The translations under genes and the position numbers were made by a program. A stretch of 64,000 bases of DNA from Paragorgia papillata. Its lineage: Eukaryota; Cnidaria; Anthozoa; Scleralcyonacea; Coralliidae. Shown here piece by piece: positions 36,606 to 47,611 of the stretch. The notes beneath the pieces are model-generated. The model made no database searches. It was not told the origin of the DNA and saw only the letters and a list, made by a program, of their open reading frames with translations. Where the stretch lies: contig JAWNZC010000299.1 in NCBI GenBank assembly GCA_035771165.1, positions 270,001 to 334,000 on the forward strand, read 5' to 3'. Position 1 is the first letter of the stretch; the number at the start of each line of letters is the position of its first letter.

Positions 36606-36723
36606 AAGGGTTTTATATTCGCCCCGTTTGAATAATACATCATGTACCCTTTCTGATCCCTCAAGGAACCCCATGAAATTCCAATTTTTTATAAAGAGAA
36701 AATATAGAACCTTGAATGTACGC

Positions 36724-36797
36724 GCGAGGGTGGCCGAATGGTTAAGGCGCTGGGTTTAAAGTCCCAGAAGACATGGGTTCGAATCCCACACCTGGCA
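36724..36797 (+). tRNA. tRNA-like gene (UAA-type anticodon loop) in element A
   Basis: 74 nt. The D-arm region is TGGCCGAATGGTTAAGGC, the anticodon stem CTGGG/CCCAG and the T-arm TGGGTTCGAATCCCA. The anticodon loop is TTTAAAGT, 8 nt instead of 7; UAA (Leu) is the simplest anticodon reading. The variable arm is short (class I), unlike true Leu or Ser tRNAs, and the acceptor stem pairs only partly (two mismatches). In this copy the outermost T-stem pair is also lost (A for G). It could be a decayed tRNA captured by the Polinton or a specialised tRNA-like RNA. Confidence 0.6.
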
Positions 36798-37021
36798 ATT
36801 ATTTTTCTTCAAAACAAGACAACAGGTAGTGTTGATAAAAGATGTAATTTCAATTTACAATCACACACAAAATTTTTTAAATTATTTACAGACACGCAAA
36901 GTTAAAAATCTATTTTTAAAATCCATAAGGTAAAGTGTCAAAATTATCTACAATTACTCGTTTGTTATATACAACCCTATAATCTTTACTCTCGCTCCTA
37001 GTTAAAACACTCTTTTCATTT

Positions 37022-40000
37022 CTATCTACCAGGATTCTTCACGATTTGGTTCCGATCCAGCTGAATACCTTTGTTAGCAGCGTAGTCTGCGATGTACTGC
37101 GCCTTCTTCTCGTCTGTGTCGCAATCTACGGGAAAACCACTGGCTTCTTGCTTGATTTTGAGGAACGTATCCACATAATCCTTGAAATGACCGTCGGTGT
37201 GCTCTGGGAAATGCCACACCTCATCGACTTTGACCAAACGGTAGCCTTTTTCCAATGCTTTTTGGAGCTCCAAGGTGGCCCACGTTCCATGCAATGCTCT
37301 GTCGACTTCGAGGTGGTTACAGGTTCCTTGCTGAAGATTGTCAGCGCAGGTTCGACATAGCGGAAACATGAGTTTGCCTTGAGTGCGGTACGGCAGAACG
37401 GGATGGTAGAGGCCGCTAGGAGGAAGAACGGAACATTTCACCAGACCAAAGTACTCGTTGACCGGTTTGAAATTCTCGGTGATTATCTCTGGATGGCCAA
37501 TGGGATACACACCATACTTATTGCACCATGGATAGAGGCTGCAGAAATCCACGTAGTGAACCTTCTCGTCTGGCTGAGTCTGGTAGAAGAGGCGTGTGGC
37601 GTTGGTTCGTCCACCGAAGAAACTTTCTCTTGGTTCTAGGGGTTCGGAGATGTCAAAGTTCTCAAAGAATGCTTTCATGTTTGGGTCGGATTCAAGTTGC
37701 CGTGCGATGTCGCAGGTCCATATTTCCACGACGTTATAGCCGTTGTCTTTTAGGAACTGTACTTTTTCCAGGGTTCTCTGATGAAGTTCGTGCATGGTTA
37801 ATTCATTGACGGGGTTAATGGTATCTCTGGCGTAGCAGCGTTCACAACCATGCCAAATACAGCCTTGAACTTCCCACACCGTGTTCGTTTCGGCGTTGTA
37901 CCCATCGATGAGATATTTGCCGATGCGTTGTTCTCCATGATTGCGAGCGTGTCGAATGGCGATATCATCACGTTGTGCGATGTAAGCAAGCATTTTCAGA
38001 GCGATGACAGACTGTTTGTTTTCTGGTTTGTAACCACATGGCGGGATGACTGCGATAGTGTTCTCCTTAAGGAATGACTTCCTAAACACGAGATTACAGG
38101 CGGAGGCGATGGTCAGGCAAGAGGCGAACGGATCAATGTCAGTGACTTCACGGAAGAGTTCGCGAAACTCCAAACAACAGCGACGAAGGATGTTAACATC
38201 CGACTGGCAGTAGCGCAGGATTTCGGCTTGAAAGTCGAAGACATACTCTTGATTCTGAAGCTCGTTGTACCACACGTAAAACTTCTCTCGATCACCAGGA
38301 CTCGTACCATCAGGATCGTAGAATTTGGCTTCAGGAAGGGGTCCAACATAGTCTTGGTTCTCGGCGCGGTTAAAAAAATGTGGAAAGTAGCCTTTCTGGA
38401 GTTCGGTTATACCAAACGTTTTTGGGAAGTTGGCCAAACGCATTGGAATAAAACATAACGAGTCTATAAACTTGATATTCCTTTCTGGCACGGAGAGAGA
38501 CAAGATTTTGGCACCGCGGGTAATCACTTCAGGGACGATACCGTTCTTGTACAAGTACTGAAGGATAAAGTACCCATCATACGCCTGAAAATTGTGCGCG
38601 ATGAACGTAGTATTGGCGTTCTCCTTGAAGAGCCATTCGCAGAATTCCTCCTTGGTGTTTGGACCAGAAAACACGATCTCATCACCGCTTTCGTTCTGGA
38701 CCACGCAGAGATTGGGAATGTGTTGTCCGTCGTCTTGTGTACATTCGAACTCGAAGAACATTAAGGTCTGGTCTCTTTCGTCGCCACCATTCTCACCGTC
38801 CACAGCGACTTCATCGTGAAGAAACTCGTTACTGGTACTTTCTTGGGCAGGTTGTCGGTTCCTCTCAACTATGGGCTGAATATAGCACTGGTGGTTGTCA
38901 GGTTTCACGTATTTTTGGCAAACGGAGCAGCGCACTAGGCCATAATGATGACCATGGATGCTGGCGCTTGTCACGACGCGTTGGCACTTTTTGCATTTTG
39001 TCAGGGAACTACAGAGGGCTTTCTTGTTGTCGGTGGTTTCTTTGTGGCGGGCAAAGCAGTCGTCGCTCTTAAAAAATCGGTTACAGTCTTGGCAGTACTT
39101 CCACTTGACCACGGGACAGTTCTGTGTATTGCACAGTTTACACAAATCGCCACATGGGTGGTCGGTGATCTTGTCGTACCCTTTTTTACAAGTGTGACAG
39201 TATTGCTTTCGAGCGAGGAAGGCAGGCATACTCGTGATGACATCGTAGTGGTTGTCGTGGTGGTAGAGGTAAAGGTGTTTGTCGGCTTCGGGACCCGAAT
39301 AAATAATAGCGTTCAAATGTTCCTTGGAGACGACGTTGATTTGGTAACCAGGGAGGACAGCTTGGAACTTCTTGACTTCGGGGATCCCACAGGAATCAAA
39401 GGGGACACCAGCGTTTTCGTGGAGTTCGCGGGCTAAATGCGCCTGAAGAGATGTCCCTGGTTTTCGGATAGACTCGTACTGGGGGTCTTTATCCAATTTT
39501 GCCTTCGCAACCACGATAGCTCGTGCACAACAAAGTTCATCTTTGTTTTTAATCTGAATGAAACAACGTTTTTTGTTGAGATAGCTTTGTAAGTTGACCA
39601 CATTTCGCTTTCGACCGGTTCCACCTTGAGGCATTTCGACGTGGACGACGTTGACGTTGACTGACTCGTCCAAGGTAAACTGTGTATTGGACTGTACAAC
39701 TCTCTCTACTGTGGCCAGCAAACGCTCGGGAGTTAGGCGGTCTCGGGAAAGGAAAGGCAAGGAAATAGGTCGGTCTAGCTGGTGGGAGTTAAGGATGAGA
39801 CGGACTTGATCATGAGGGGACATGTCATCAGTTAAACGATCGAACAAATGCTTAAAAGCACGGTTTAATACTGACATAACATCAGATACTCCATGTATAC
39901 TTAAATCGCAAAACTGAACAGTATAGTCAGTACCTGTGGTTTTGAATTTCCTGACGTTCACTTGTCTGACCGATTTGATCGTAAAATACTCCTCGGGTTT

Positions 40001-40480
40001 CAGGCGCTTCGGAGTAGACTCGGTGTCGTCGCCGCGCTTTCTCTTGCTCCCTTCGCCCACTTGGTTCTCCATAGGTTCGTCCATGGCGGAATCGACTTGT
40101 TCGGCTTCCTCGTCTGGACACAAGAACTCGTTATTGGCCCAATCCTCGTTGAATTGGCGCCGTTCTTCGTCGGACCAGTTAACCATCATTTCGGGTACAA
40201 CATCTGCTGGTGTTTCGATCTCCCGTTGAAGATCATCGGCCATAGCGTTCGTCCAAAAAATAATTTTCTGCTGTAAAACAGCCCGTTTCTGCTCCTCAGT
40301 GAGCACAAACGACTCTTCGAGAAACTCTAGAGCACTCTCACTCTCACAAGCCTTAATCAGGTCAATCATATCAATCTAGAAACATAAGAGGGAAATTCGT
40401 AAATACACACTCAAGTTTCCATTCGAATATAAAACAAATCAAATATAACGTTCAAAGCATAAACTTACCGTTTGAGACAT
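37022..40480 (-). pseudogene. Element A protein-primed DNA polymerase B, spliced, 3' part deleted
   Basis: Exon 1 is 12 nt (MSQT, 40480-40469) with donor GTAAGT; exon 2 starts at 40375 after TTTCTAG. 1115 codons follow the ATG at 40369. A Cys/His domain (NKDELCCARAIVVAKAK ... LYLYHHDNHYDVITS, about 275-385) precedes a cluster of CxxC fingers (about 390-500). Exonuclease motifs are FFEFECTQ (about 538; the usual first Asp is Glu, GAG at 38750-38752), FIAHNFQAYDGYF and YCQSDVNIL. Motif A is VDFCSLYPWCN (about 941). After NQIVKNPG an internal deletion jumps to the last codons (NEKSVLTR...NFDTLPYGF at 37019-36916), removing motifs B and C. It is therefore defective. Confidence 0.92.
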
Positions 40481-40944
40481 ATTAATCATTACCAAAATAG
40501 AGAATAAATTCCAAAGAACACTTTCCACAACACTTTCCAAAGACTTTCGATGTTACTCGTAAGAGAACAGAATTCAAATGAAACGACGCGATGCTGTACA
40601 TTCTCTATGGTTACAGCACTGATCGCCCAAACACGTCTCATTGTTTTATTCTTTAATGACCTTTTAATGATCTCCTAATGAGATTTTACACATGGCTTAT
40701 GCAAATATCAATCTTAGTAACAGAAACCGTAGCAACGCTTTCAAAGTAATAAATCGCTTTGCCTTTATATTCAGACATTTAAACTGTTCAAAACTCTCTA
40801 TTCCTCCAGACAAGGTTTCAGATAAAAAATATAAAGTGTCTCTATCAATTTCTCTTTAGTTCCTTGGAAAGAACGTCTATTTTCTTAAATTTTACTGTAC
40901 GCATGCTCTGTACACCTACAGGTCCCACAACTGTTTGACTATCA
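40481..40944 (-). pseudogene. Decayed Bcl-2-like copy and PolB leader region at the right end of element A
   Basis: By order and residual identity this segment corresponds to the Bcl-2-like gene plus flank at the left end of A and in element C (for example the ACCATAGAGAAT...ACAGC...CGTCGTTTCAT block upstream of PolB and the GATATTTGCATA block). The reading frame is lost. It shows that both ends of A once carried this gene. Confidence 0.65.
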
Positions 40945-41419
40945 GTAGGGTAAAGTGTATAAATTAAAAGCTAATTACTATTACTTGTAAGTAAGTCCAG
41001 TGCCTTTTGATAATGGCGAACTTCGGAAATCAGTCGGAGAGCTATCGGTTATGACGTATTTGCACGGGGGGTTGGATAAAAGCTAGGGTCTAGGGGGAAA
41101 GTTAGGGTTACTACGTCCCAAAGGAGCTTGAGAAGTAATGACGTATGTATAAATAATAGTCGGTTATGACATAATAAAAACCAGGGGATTGAGTAACAGT
41201 TAGGGTTTAGGGGGAAGTTAGGGTTACTACGTCCCAAAGGAGCCTGAGAAATAACGACGCATAAATAATGATATTAGGGTTAGGGTGTCCTGAAGGAGTC
41301 TGAGAAATAATGAGGTTAGGGTTAAGAGGTCTCAAAGGAGCCTGAGATTGAATAAATAAAAAATTGAATAATTAATGAGGCGGCATCCCATTCATCCCTA
41401 TATGGGGGGTATTACTTCT
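40945..41419. repeat. Element A right terminal inverted repeat
   Basis: The reverse complement matches 18492-18870 closely over the outer 250 bp. Two copies of a roughly 110-bp unit with GGGGGAAAGTTAGGGTTACT and GTCCCAAAGGAGC give it extra length. It contains TTAGGGTTAGGG at about 41274. It ends ...GTATTACTTCT before TCCGTG. Confidence 0.85.
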
Positions 41420-41953
41420 TCCGTGTCCTCACGAAAACGACAACCCCGTTAGAGGCCAGAAAATGCAACTGCAGAATTCCTAATGAATGCCCACTCCAGA
41501 GAAATTGCCTGGCGAAAATCATTATTTACAAAGCCCAAGTGAAAACGGAAGATGGGGAGATGAAACAGTACATCGGAATGACGGCAAACACGTTTAAAGA
41601 GCGATATGGTAACCACAAGAAATCTTTCAAGGACGTGGTTTATTCTAACGAGACCGAGCTTTCGAAACACGTATGGAAATTGAAAGAGCACCATTTTCTA
41701 TCAAGTGGTCCATAATAAAACGAGCTGCTGTGTTTACGGTTGGTGGAAAGCGTTGTAACCTTTGTCTCGAGGAGAAATTGTGTCTAATGAAATCAGACAA
41801 AAGCAGAACGCTGAATAAAAGATCGGAAATATTGGCGAAATGCCGTCACCAATGCAAATTCATCGCGGGAAGATTCAAACGCACGCGACGGATGAACGTC
41901 ACATGTCAACGAACCGTTAACGAGTTAGCGTCATCACACAACGAACTGAGTCA
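41420..41953 (+). pseudogene. PLE-1 linker zinc finger and GIY-YIG endonuclease fragment
   Basis: Continues PLE-1 in frame: VLTKTTTPLEARKCNCRIPN and ECPLQRNCLAK, then a GIY-YIG domain with KQYIGMTANTFKERYGNHKK and NETELSKHVWKLKE. A frameshift near 41670 leads to SIKWSIIKRAAVFTVGGKRC and LCLEEKLCLMKSDKSRTLNK, the conserved end of this domain. GIY-YIG nicks the target for retrotransposition. It is broken by Polinton A on the left and hAT-2 on the right. Confidence 0.85.
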
Positions 41954-42350
41954 CAGTGGCGTCATGGCCAGGGGGGACCGTGGCGCCCCCTAATGTCGTT
42001 CAACACAGTTTTGTCGGAATTGGGGCATAAGCTTTTCGCGGTTAGTAGTGATACCCCCCCATATAGACTACAAAGGGATGCCGCCTCATTAAATATTCAT
42101 TTTTTATTTATTCATTCTCAGGCTCCTTTGGGACCCTCTAACCCTAATCTCATTATTTCTCAGGCTCCTTTGGGACATAGTAACCCTAACTTCCCCCTAA
42201 ACCCTAGTTGTTACTCAATCCCCGGTTTTTATTACGTTATAACCGACTATTTATGCATACGTCATCACAACCGACAGCTCTCCGAGTATTTTGGCACTCC
42301 ACTTATATAAGTAATAGTAACCAACTTTCATTTATACACTTTACCCAAAA

Positions 42351-42760
42351 ATGGATATTATTTACGACGAACTAAGGAAAAATAACATTGGCATCGATAA
42401 AGACACTTTATCGTTTCATATCAATACATGTCTAGAAGAACATCAAATATTGTTCAACAGTCTAAGCGGTCAAACAAATAGACTAAGTCTTCAACAGGTT
42501 TATAATGAAATGAGTCTTAACAACTTTGGTCGAATTATCGCTTATCTAACTCTAGTGTATAGAGTAAACGAATCCTTGGACGAAGAAACAGTTCGAGAAG
42601 GCGTGGAAGAACGAGCAATGATTTCAAATGTATTGACTTGTCTAAATACAGACGAAATGTTACTTTATCCCGATGGCTTGGTTCACTGTTTTTCATGCTG
42701 ATATTTGCATACTTCCATGTGGAAAAACTCGTTAGGAGATCATTAAAAACTCATTAAGAA
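42351..42760 (+). pseudogene. Bcl-2-like gene, element C left arm (frameshifted)
   Basis: Starts MDIIYDELRKNNIGIDKD. The BH1-like block NNFGRIIAYLTLVYRVNE is present. A frameshift at about 42605 changes the C-terminal third (the right-arm copy at 53181-53588 is open and ends with SRWLGSLFFMLIFAYFHVE). The position just inside the TIR is the same as in element A. Confidence 0.5.
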
Positions 42761-42922
42761 ATAATACAAAAGAACATGTTTGGGCAACCAGAGGTGTTAC
42801 CATAGAGAAAGTACAGCGTCGCGTCGTTTCATTCGAATTCTGTTCTCTTACGAGTAACGTCGAAAGTCTTTTGGAGTGTGTTTTGGAAAGTGTTTTTGGA
42901 TTTATTCTTGGCAGTGATTAAA

Positions 42923-45339
42923 ATGTCTCAAACGGTAAGCTTGTGTTTTGAACATTTATGAAACGTTTGGTCGAATAAAACTAGGCTGTATATTTACAAA
43001 TTTCTCATCTGTTTCCAGATTGATATGATTGACCTCATCAAGTCTTGCGAGACTGAGAGTGCTCTCGAGTTTCTCGAAGAATCGTTTGTGCTCACTGAGG
43101 AGCAGAAACGGTCTGTTTTACAGCAGAAGATTGTCTTCTGGACGAACGCTATGGCTAACGAGCTTCAGTGCGAGATCGAAACACCAGCAGGTGTTGTACC
43201 CGAATTGATGACTAACTGGTCCGACGAAGAACGGCGCCAATTCAACGAAGATTGGAACAACGACGAGTTCTTGGTTCCAGTCGACGACACCGAACAACCT
43301 GAGATCCCTGAACCGATCGAAAGCCAAGTTGGTGAAGGCAGCAAGCGAAAACGTGTCGACGATACCGAGTTTACTCCTAAGCACCTAAAACCTGATGATT
43401 ACTTCACGATCAAGTCTGTCAAGCAAGTCAACGTCCGAAAGTTCAAGACCACAGGTAAAGACTATACTGTACAGTTTTTACCTTTAAATATACATGGGGT
43501 TTCTGATGTTATGTCAGTGTTGAACAGTGCTTTTAAGCACTTATTTGATCGGTTAACCACCGATATGGCTCCTCACGATCAAGTTCGTTTGATCATGAGT
43601 TCCCACCAGTTAGACCGTCCCATTTCCTTGCCTTTCCTTCAACGAGACCGCCTAACTCCCGAGCGTTTCCTGGCCGCAGTGGAACGTGTCGTCCAATCGA
43701 ATACACAGTTTACGTTGGATGAAACCGTCAACGTCAACGTAGTTCACGTCGAGATGCCTCAAGGTGGTGCGGGAAAACGGCGAGATGTAGTCAACCTACA
43801 GAGTTACCTCGACAAGAAACGATGTCTTCTCCAGATCAAGAACAAAGACGAACTGTGTTGTGCTCGTGCGATCGTGGTTGCCAAGGTGAAGTTGGACAAA
43901 AGTCTACCATTCAAAAGTATCGTTGCTCCTCGAGGAACACTTCAAGGTCGTTTGGCCCGCGAACTCCACGAGGCCGCAGGTGTTCCCCTTGGTCCCTGTG
44001 GGATCCCCGAGGTCAAGAGGTTCCAAGCTGTCCTCCCTGGTTACCAGCTCAATGTGGTTTCCAAGGAACACTTGAATGCCCTAATTTATTCTGGTCCCGA
44101 AGCCGATAAATGTTTGTACCTTTACCACCACGACAACCACTACGACGTGATTACGAGCATGCCTGCCTTCCTTGCCAGGAAACAATACTGCCATACGTGC
44201 AAGAAGGGCTACGACAAGATCACCGACCATCCGTGTGGCGATCTCTGCAAACTGTGTCATATACAGAACTGCCCAATGGTCCAGTGGAAATACTGCAAGG
44301 ACTGCAATCGGTTCTTTAAGAGCGACGAATGCTTTGCCCGCCACAAAGCCTCTACCGACAACAAGAAAGCCCTATGTTCTTCGCTCACCAAGTGCCAGAA
44401 ATGTCAACGTGTCGTCACCCGAGCCAGTTTCAACGATCATCATTGTGGCCTAGTGCGATGTTCAGTTTGCACCAAGTACGTTAAACCAGAGAACCACCAA
44501 TGTTACATTCAGCCTATCGGCCAAAAGAAACAGCGACAAGCCAACGAAAGCACAAATAATGAGTTTCTTGACGATGATGTCGCAGTGGACAACGACGTCG
44601 CAGAGCGCAGCGACCAGAATCTGATGTTTTTCGATTTTGAATGCACCCAAGATAACGGCCAACACGTCCCAAACCTCTGCGTGGTCCAGAACGAGAGTGG
44701 CGACGAGTTCGTGTTTTCCGGTCCCAATACCAAAGACGAGTTCTGCAACTGGCTCTTTCAGATTGAGAACGCCAACACCACCTTCATCGCCCATAACTTC
44801 CAGGCATACGACGGTTACTTTATCCTTCAGTACTTGTACAAGAACGGTGTAACTCCTGAGGTGATTACTCGAGGTGCAAAGATCCTTTCTCTCTTCGTGT
44901 CAGAGTTAAAAATTAAGTTCATCGACTCGCTCTGCTTTATCCCTATGCGTCTGGCTGATTTCCCCAAGACGTTTGGTCTCACTGAGCTACAGAAAGGTTA
45001 CTTTCCCCACTTCTTCAATCGCGCCGAGAACCAGAGCTACGTGGGACCACTACCTGACGCTAAGTGCTATGATCCAGATGGTATGAGCCCCAGTGATCGC
45101 GAGAAATTTCACGTATGGTACAACGATCTTGCCAATCAAGATTATGTCTTCGACTTCCAAGCCGAAATCCTGCGTTACTGCCAGTCTGACGTCGACATCC
45201 TTCGTCGCTGTTGCCTTGAATTACGTGAACTGTTTCGTGATGTGACCGATGTGGACCCCTTCGCCTCTTGCCTCACTATCGCCTCCGCTTGCAATCTTGT
45301 TTTTCGCAAAACATTCCTGAAGGAAAACACTATCGCCAA
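42923..45339 (+). pseudogene. PolB 5' half, element C left arm
   Basis: Exon 1 is MSQT (42923-42934), the intron is GTAAGC...TTTCCAG, and exon 2 starts at 43019. The Cys/His domain, CxxC fingers and exonuclease motifs are intact, with FFDFECTQ keeping the catalytic Asp that element A has lost; then FIAHNFQAYDGYF and YCQSDVDIL. After LVFRKTFLKENTIA it is joined at a 4-bp TCGC overlap to inverted ATPase sequence; the ORF runs on to 45420 in antisense ATPase codons. All polymerase motifs are missing. Confidence 0.9.
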
Positions 45340-45709
45340 ACGTATCTTGATACTCTGTATAAAAATACACGATGTTTTCCGGAGGTGGGTCGATCATAAT
45401 GCTAGCATAAACCAATAACTCTTTGACAAAAGTTGTTTTCCCACTTTTGGTGCCTCCAGAGACCAAGAGTCCAAACGGATGTGTCATTTGTATCGAGTAC
45501 GTTTTCTGACTCTCGGGGGTGAATGTAGTTGTCATAGCAGTAAATGGGGCAGATGTTGTTACCCTATCACTGATAGACCTTTTGTGATGAAAAGATCTCA
45601 TATGGCGTAGACGATTACTTGATGTAGCGAATGATTTTTCGCAGACTTCACAAACGTAAGACATGTTCACCCAGTGACTGTCAATCATAAACTGATGTCG
45701 CTCTTTCAC
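45334..45709 (-). pseudogene. Packaging ATPase 5' fragment, element C left arm
   Basis: Carries the C2H2 finger and Walker A (SGGTKSGKTTF) up to EYQDTFG, where the PolB junction begins. The Walker B half is missing. About 97% identical to the element A gene in the shared part. Confidence 0.9.
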
Positions 45710-45723
45710 GCAACTGTTTTTTA

Positions 45724-46474
45724 TAAGATTGAATCATCGAATCCTAAGACTGAATCATTGAATCCTAAGATTGAATCATCGAATCCTAAGATTGAATCAT
45801 TGAATCATTGAATCCTAAGATTGAATCATTGAATCCTAACATTGAATCATTGAATCCTAACATTGAATTATTGAATCATTAAAGCATAAGATTGAATAAT
45901 TGAATCCTAAGATTGAATCATTGAATCCTAAGATTGAATCATTGAATCCTAAGATTGAATCATCGAATCCTAAGATTTAATCATTGAATCATTGAATCAT
46001 TGAATCATTGAATCCTAAGATTGAATCATTGAATCCTAACATTGAATCATTGAATCCTAACATTGAATCATTGAATCATTAAAGCATAAGATTGAATCAT
46101 TGAATCCTAAGATTGAATCATTGAATCCTAAGATTGAATCATTGAATCCTAAGATTGAATCATTGAATCATTGAATCATTGAATCATTGAATCATTGAAT
46201 CATTGAATCCTAAGATTGAATCATTGAATCCTAAGATTGAATCATTGAATCCTAACATTGAATCATTGAATCATTAAAGCATAAGATTGAATCATTGAAT
46301 CCTAAGATTGAATCATTGAATCCTAAGATTGAATCATCGAATCCTAAGATTTAATCATTGAATCATTGAATCCTAAGATTGAATTATTGAATCCTAAGAT
46401 TGAATCATTGAATCGTAAGATTGAATCATTGAATCCTAAGATTGAATCATTGAATCATTAAATCCAAGACTGAA
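45724..46474. repeat. Expanded ATTGAATC array, element C left arm
   Basis: About 750 bp of variants of TTGAATCATTGAATCCTAAG, with higher-order units ending CATTAAAGCATAAGATTGAA. It is longer than in element A (about 200 bp) and than in the right arm (about 580 bp), so copy number has drifted after the palindrome formed. Confidence 0.92.
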
Positions 46475-46596
46475 TCCTAAGGGTTTTATATTCGCCCCGT
46501 TTGAATAATACATCATGTACCCTTTCTGATCCCTCAAGGAACCCCATGAAATTCCAATTTTTTATAAAGAGAAAATATAGAACCTTGAATGTACGC

Positions 46597-46670
46597 GCGA
46601 GGGTGGCCGAATGGTTAAGGCGCTGGGTTTAAAGTCCCAGAAGACGTGGGTTCGAATCCCACACCTGGCA
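46597..46670 (+). tRNA. tRNA-like gene, element C left arm
   Basis: 74 nt with the same D-arm, CTGGG/CCCAG anticodon stem, 8-nt loop TTTAAAGT and T-arm GTGGGTTCGAATCCCAC (a full 5-bp T-stem here). The 5' end GCGAGGG pairs only partly with ACCTGGC. Confidence 0.6.
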
Positions 46671-46788
46671 ATTATTTTTCTTCAAAACAAGACAACAGGT
46701 AGTGTTGATAAAAGATGTAATTTCAATTTACAATCACACACAAAATTTTTAAAATTATTTACAGACACGCAAAGTTAAAAATCTATTT

Positions 46789-47031
46789 TTAAAATCCATA
46801 AGGTAAAGTGTCAAAATTATCTACAATTACTCGTTTGTTATATACAACCCTATAATCTTTACTCTCCCCCCTAGTGAGCACATTCTTTTCATTTCTATCT
46901 CGTACAATCTTAAATGGAATATTTACAGAAACTGGATCAGCTACATCACACATTGTACTTAGATACACCATATCACACATAACATCAAAAGGAGGAAAAA
47001 GGGGGTTAGGCGAATGCGAAAATGTATACAT
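46789..47031 (-). pseudogene. PolB C-terminal fragment, element C left arm
   Basis: Encodes FDVMCDMVYLSTMCDVADP, IPFKIVRDRNEKNVLTRGES and ends VDNFDTLPYGF. The last 34 codons are the same as the stub after the deletion in element A PolB, and this copy shows what precedes them. The first 15 codons come from other sequence. Confidence 0.75.
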
Positions 47032-47218
47032 TTTTAGGCGGAAACATGGTAACGAGGCTTATGCGCTTAGCGTCGCTTGGATGCACGCATACATTAACAA
47101 GACATGGATTAAATTTCTTTTATTTCGATAATTAACAGGCTTACAGTGACAGCTATAATATTACAATTAGCCTACAAATGTTCTTAAATATATTGTTCGA
47201 TAAATAATATAACGTTTT

Positions 47219-47611
47219 TTAGGTTAGCCACTTCTTAAATATATCGTCTCCTTCTTCCTCTCCGAAGCAAATCGTTGTCTTCGTATTTGATTTTGCCTTC
47301 TTAATGGAAGATTTGGGCATTCTCTGCTTCTGTCTCTTATTAATTAAAACTGCCTTCCCTCTTAGAAAATTATTAAACTGTTTCGCCATTTCCTCTTGCC
47401 GTTGTATTAACCATTCTAAAGTTGTTCCCATGCTGTCGTTTGCTGGGTTATAGTCATCCAACGGGACACATATTCCAATTTTACCCCACTTTAACCATTT
47501 AGCGCGTTCTTTCATATCCATACCATGTACTTGGTCGAGATGATTTGCTAGTCTTGCGAGATTAGTGCTTCCACAACCAAAAACAGGACAGTTTCTTCGT
47601 GTACGACCCAT
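47219..47611 (-). CDS. C2H2 zinc-finger protein, element C left arm
   Basis: 130 residues: RRNCPVFGCGSTNLARLANH and LDQVHGMDMKERAKWLKWG form one C2H2 finger with a trailing helix (C..(4)C...H....H). The middle is IQRQEEMAKQFNNFLRGK and the Lys-rich part QRMPKSSIKKAKSNTK is a likely nuclear signal. The NCPV.GC....L.RL.NHL..VH pattern recurs in cnidarian and Polinton-associated loci. The right-arm copy differs at a few residues (MKERA/MEERA, LEWLI/LERLI). Probably DNA-binding. Confidence 0.65.
   Translation of the reverse strand: MGRTRRNCPVFGCGSTNLARLANHLDQVHGMDMKERAKWLKWGKIGICVPLDDYNPANDSMGTTLEWLIQRQEEMAKQFNNFLRGKAVLINKRQKQRMPKSSIKKAKSNTKTTICFGEEEGDDIFKKWLT

Larger units (their letters stand above)
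18492..41419. mobile_element. Polinton/Maverick element A, 22.9 kb including nested element B
   Basis: The TIRs begin AGTAGTAATACCCCCC (left, 18492) and match the reverse complement ending at 41419. The flanking 6-mers are ACCGTG (18486-18491) and TCCGTG (41420-41425), a TSD with one mismatch. PLE-1 coding continues in frame across the site. Contents are typical of Polintons: integrase, PolB, packaging ATPase, protease, MCP and penton-like protein. Removing element B leaves about 13 kb, short for the class because PolB and a zinc-finger region are partly deleted. It is inactive as seen: MCP is split and frameshifted, and PolB is deleted. Confidence 0.93.

Noticed and set aside
38659..39436. 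Long plus-strand ORFs opposite PolB of element A
   Set aside because: They are antisense shadows of the CxxC and exonuclease region; no motif of their own.
41200..41420. Interstitial telomere
   Set aside because: TTAGGG words are spaced inside larger repeat units that are part of the Polinton TIR, not a contiguous telomere tract.
45340..45420. PolB-ATPase fusion protein in element C
   Set aside because: The tail after the junction is ATPase read in antisense and the frame simply runs to the next stop.
45724..46474. CRISPR-like appearance of the regularly repeated ATTGAATC array
   Set aside because: Units are contiguous variants of one 20-bp word with no unique spacers, in a eukaryotic transposon.
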